This document shows, in pieces, positions 6,638 through 8,399 of a stretch of 8,399 bases of DNA. The stretch's first letter is position 1. Each line of letters begins with the position of its first letter. A program made the translations under genes and the position numbers. Source of the stretch: Fidelibacterota bacterium (GTDB lineage: Bacteria > Fidelibacterota > Fidelibacteria > Fidelibacterales > Fidelibacteraceae); NCBI GenBank assembly GCA_030620575.1, contig JAUXEL010000071.1, positions 1 through 8,399 on the forward strand, read 5' to 3'. Under the pieces are notes generated by a model. The model was not told the origin of the DNA. It saw only the letters and a list, made by a program, of their open reading frames with translations, and did not search any database.

Positions 6638-7156
6638 ATGGATAAATACATATATTTTGCTGCCGAAATGCCAACTTTAAAGCTTGGCTCTGAGCAATTT
6701 CCCTCAATAGAAGACTTTCTTGAAGAAGCCGGGAAATGGATGACACCGGCAGATTACTCCCTGTTAACAGATATTGTTCTTGACCGCTATGAAGCAAAAA
6801 AATCACACGGAATTTACAGTGGTTTTCTTGAATTTGAATATATTCTGCGTCAGGAATTAAGCAATTACCGGCGGGCGGCAAAGGAAGGATATGAATATAA
6901 ATTTATTCATATTCCTCCTCAATTGGTAAAAGACGGTACTCCGCTCGATGTTGAAATACAACTGATGCAATATCGCTGGAACTGGTTAGATGATCAGGAA
7001 TTCGGACATTATTCTGATGTTGATTTTTTTGTTCTGTATTATCTGAAATTGCAGATATTATATCGCATCGCAGTTTTCAAAGAAGAGGCCGGACAGGAAG
7101 CATTTCAGGCATTAGTTACACAAAACACAGAAAAGACCGAAGAATTATTATCATAA
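6638..7156 (+). CDS. DUF2764 protein of bacterial V-type ATPase operons
   Basis: A 172-residue soluble, mostly helical protein with no signal peptide or membrane segment. It starts MDKYIYFAAEMPTLKLG, followed by a helical region (FPSIEDFLEEAGKWM, DYSLLTDIVLDRYE) and a C-terminal WNWLDDQEFGHYSDVDFFVL segment leading into a long helix (YYLKLQILYRIAVFKEEAG). Both sequence character and position between subunits E and A match the DUF2764 family found in V-ATPase operons of chlamydiae (CT309 position), spirochaetes and Bacteroidota. No function is firmly established. In archaeal and Thermus-type operons subunit C lies between E and A, so this may be a divergent C-like central-stalk adaptor (inference). 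The start at 6638 lies 15 bp after atpE, with only a weak ribosome binding site. It appears shorter than the chlamydial member as I recall it. Confidence 0.75.
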   Translation: MDKYIYFAAEMPTLKLGSEQFPSIEDFLEEAGKWMTPADYSLLTDIVLDRYEAKKSHGIYSGFLEFEYILRQELSNYRRAAKEGYEYKFIHIPPQLVKDGTPLDVEIQLMQYRWNWLDDQEFGHYSDVDFFVLYYLKLQILYRIAVFKEEAGQEAFQALVTQNTEKTEELLS

Positions 7157-7174
7157 TATCTTCTATAGAAAAAT

Positions 7175-7178
7175 GGAG
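7175..7178 (+). promoter_or_regulatory. ribosome binding site of atpA
   Basis: GGAG lies 5 nt before the ATG at 7184. The whole gap between the DUF2764 gene and atpA is 27 bp and contains no other evident signal. Confidence 0.6.
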
Positions 7179-7183
7179 TTCAA

Positions 7184-8399
7184 ATGGCCAATGTAAATAA
7201 AGGACATATCACGACAATTAACGGCAATATGATCGCGGTAGCTTTTGAGGATAGTATTATCCAAAATGAAGTTGGTTATGTGCTTATTGGTGATCAACGT
7301 TTAAAATCTGAGGTAATTAAGATCACAGATGATACTGCGTTTATGCAGGTTTATGAAATTACAAAAGGATTGAAAATCGGTGATGAAGTGGAATTCACCG
7401 GTGAGATGTTATCGGTTACTCTGGGACCGGGAATTTTATCTCAGGTATATGACGGATTACAAAACCCCCTTCCTGCGATCGCGGAAGAATATGGGTTTTT
7501 CCTGCCGCGCGGCGTTGTGTTGGATCCAATCAGCTATAAGAAGAAATGGCATTTTACCCCGACTGCAAAACAGGGTGACGTTGTTTACAGGGGATCTATC
7601 GTGGGTTGGGTGCCGGAAGGTATTTTTGAACATAAAATTATGGTACCTTTTGATCTTAAAGGCGAATACACAGTAGAATCAGTTCAAAAAGAAGACGATT
7701 ACAATATTACTGAAACAGTTGCCGTTATTAAGAACGCCAAAGGTGAGAAGATCAATATTAGCATGTCTTTTGAATGGCCGGTTAAAATACCGATCACTGC
7801 GTATAATCAGAAATTAGTTCCAACGGAACCTATGGTAACGAAAGTACGGATCATTGATACCTTTTTTCCGGTATGTAAAGGCGGAACCTATTGTATTCCC
7901 GGACCCTTTGGTGCCGGTAAAACGGTTCTGCAACAACTGACAAGTCGCTATGCGGATGTAGATATTGTGATTATTGCCGCTTGTGGTGAACGTGCCGGTG
8001 AGGTAGTGGAGACTCTGCGGGAATTTCCGGAACTGATCGATCCTCAAACAGGCCGTTCACTGATGGAACGAACTATTATTATCTGTAACACCTCATCTAT
8101 GCCCGTAGCAGCGCGTGAAGCTTCGGTATACACCGCTGCCACCCTTGGCGAGTACTATCGTCAGATGGGCTTAAATGTGCTGGTTTTGGCTGATTCAACA
8201 TCACGCTGGGCTCAGGCTATGCGTGAATTGTCCGGACGTTTGGAAGAAATCCCGGGTGAAGAGGCTTTCCCGGCATATCTTGAATCTCGGATCGCAGAAT
8301 TCTATGAACGTGCCGGCTATGTCGGGCTCCCGGATGGTTCCCACGGCAGTATGACCATCGGCGGCCCCGTGTCTCCTGCAGGTGGAAACTTTGAAGAAC
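7184..8399 (+). CDS. atpA: V-type ATPase/ATP synthase catalytic subunit A (3' partial)
   Basis: The frame starting at ATG 7184 stays open to the window edge (405 complete codons of an expected ~580-600). This is the nucleotide-hydrolysing subunit of the A3B3 head. Seen in sequence: the N-terminal beta-barrel (GHITTINGNMIAVAF); the bulge region specific to A subunits (about 110-190), which separates it from F1 beta and V-type B; the P-loop GPFGAGKT (240-247, Lys246); CGERAGEVVETLREFPEL with catalytic Glu269; the SMPVAAREASVYT block; and the Walker B strand VLVLADSTSRW (Asp337). The GAGKT and GERAGE forms, together with NTSSMPVAAREAS, resemble the chlamydial/spirochaetal/Bacteroidota branch rather than the archaeal one. 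All catalytic residues in the visible part are intact. Subunits B, D, I and K are expected just outside the window. Whether it pumps H+ or Na+, and in which direction, cannot be told here. Confidence 0.96.
   Translation, partial: MANVNKGHITTINGNMIAVAFEDSIIQNEVGYVLIGDQRLKSEVIKITDDTAFMQVYEITKGLKIGDEVEFTGEMLSVTLGPGILSQVYDGLQNPLPAIAEEYGFFLPRGVVLDPISYKKKWHFTPTAKQGDVVYRGSIVGWVPEGIFEHKIMVPFDLKGEYTVESVQKEDDYNITETVAVIKNAKGEKINISMSFEWPVKIPITAYNQKLVPTEPMVTKVRIIDTFFPVCKGGTYCIPGPFGAGKTVLQQLTSRYADVDIVIIAACGERAGEVVETLREFPELIDPQTGRSLMERTIIICNTSSMPVAAREASVYTAATLGEYYRQMGLNVLVLADSTSRWAQAMRELSGRLEEIPGEEAFPAYLESRIAEFYERAGYVGLPDGSHGSMTIGGPVSPAGGNFEE

Noticed and set aside
7161..7170. 10-bp palindrome TTCTATAGAA between DUF2764 and atpA
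   Set aside because: It is short and AT-rich, and palindromes of this size occur by chance in several kilobases.
7380..7676. 98-codon open frame on the + strand
   Set aside because: It lies out of frame within subunit A, whose own frame from 7184 carries all family motifs and stays open to the window edge.

Overview
The window reads as an ordinary chromosomal stretch from a bacterium of the FCB superphylum or a near relative (Bacteroidota, Cloacimonadota, Marinimicrobia, Calditrichota or KSB1-like). Three things suggest this: a type IX secretion (Por) sorting domain at the end of the first protein, the bacterial (chlamydia/spirochaete/Bacteroidota) version of the V-type ATPase operon with a DUF2764 gene between subunits E and A, and a parA promoter that fits the Bacteroidota-style consensus. 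I cannot name a genus. All supported genes are on the + strand, packing is dense, and I see no RNA gene, insertion sequence, prophage or CRISPR array.

Layout. Positions 1-1433 hold the 3' part of a large secreted, beta-rich protein with a T9SS C-terminal domain. After a 72-bp AT-rich gap comes a complete dihydrolipoamide dehydrogenase (1506-2900). It overlaps by 8 bp a small stand-alone NIF3/CutA-like protein (2893-3216). A perfect 12-bp inverted repeat spans the stop codon of that small gene, and a good promoter candidate follows at 3233-3260. From 3285 to the right edge there is one unbroken gene train: parA, parB, a membrane-anchored M23 (LytM-type) peptidase, a bactofilin, then V-type ATPase subunit E, the DUF2764 protein and catalytic subunit A, which runs off the window. 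No junction in this train exceeds 27 bp and several genes overlap.

How the genes may work together. ParA and ParB segregate chromosome origins. The M23 peptidase and bactofilin form a known type of pair that localises peptidoglycan remodelling. The V-ATPase is an ion pump or ATP synthase in the membrane. That segregation, cell-wall shaping and the ion-motive machine share one apparent operon is the most interesting feature here. The second is the DUF2764 protein, which sits where archaeal-type operons encode the central-stalk subunit C. The individual families are recognisable; I do not see a wholly new system.
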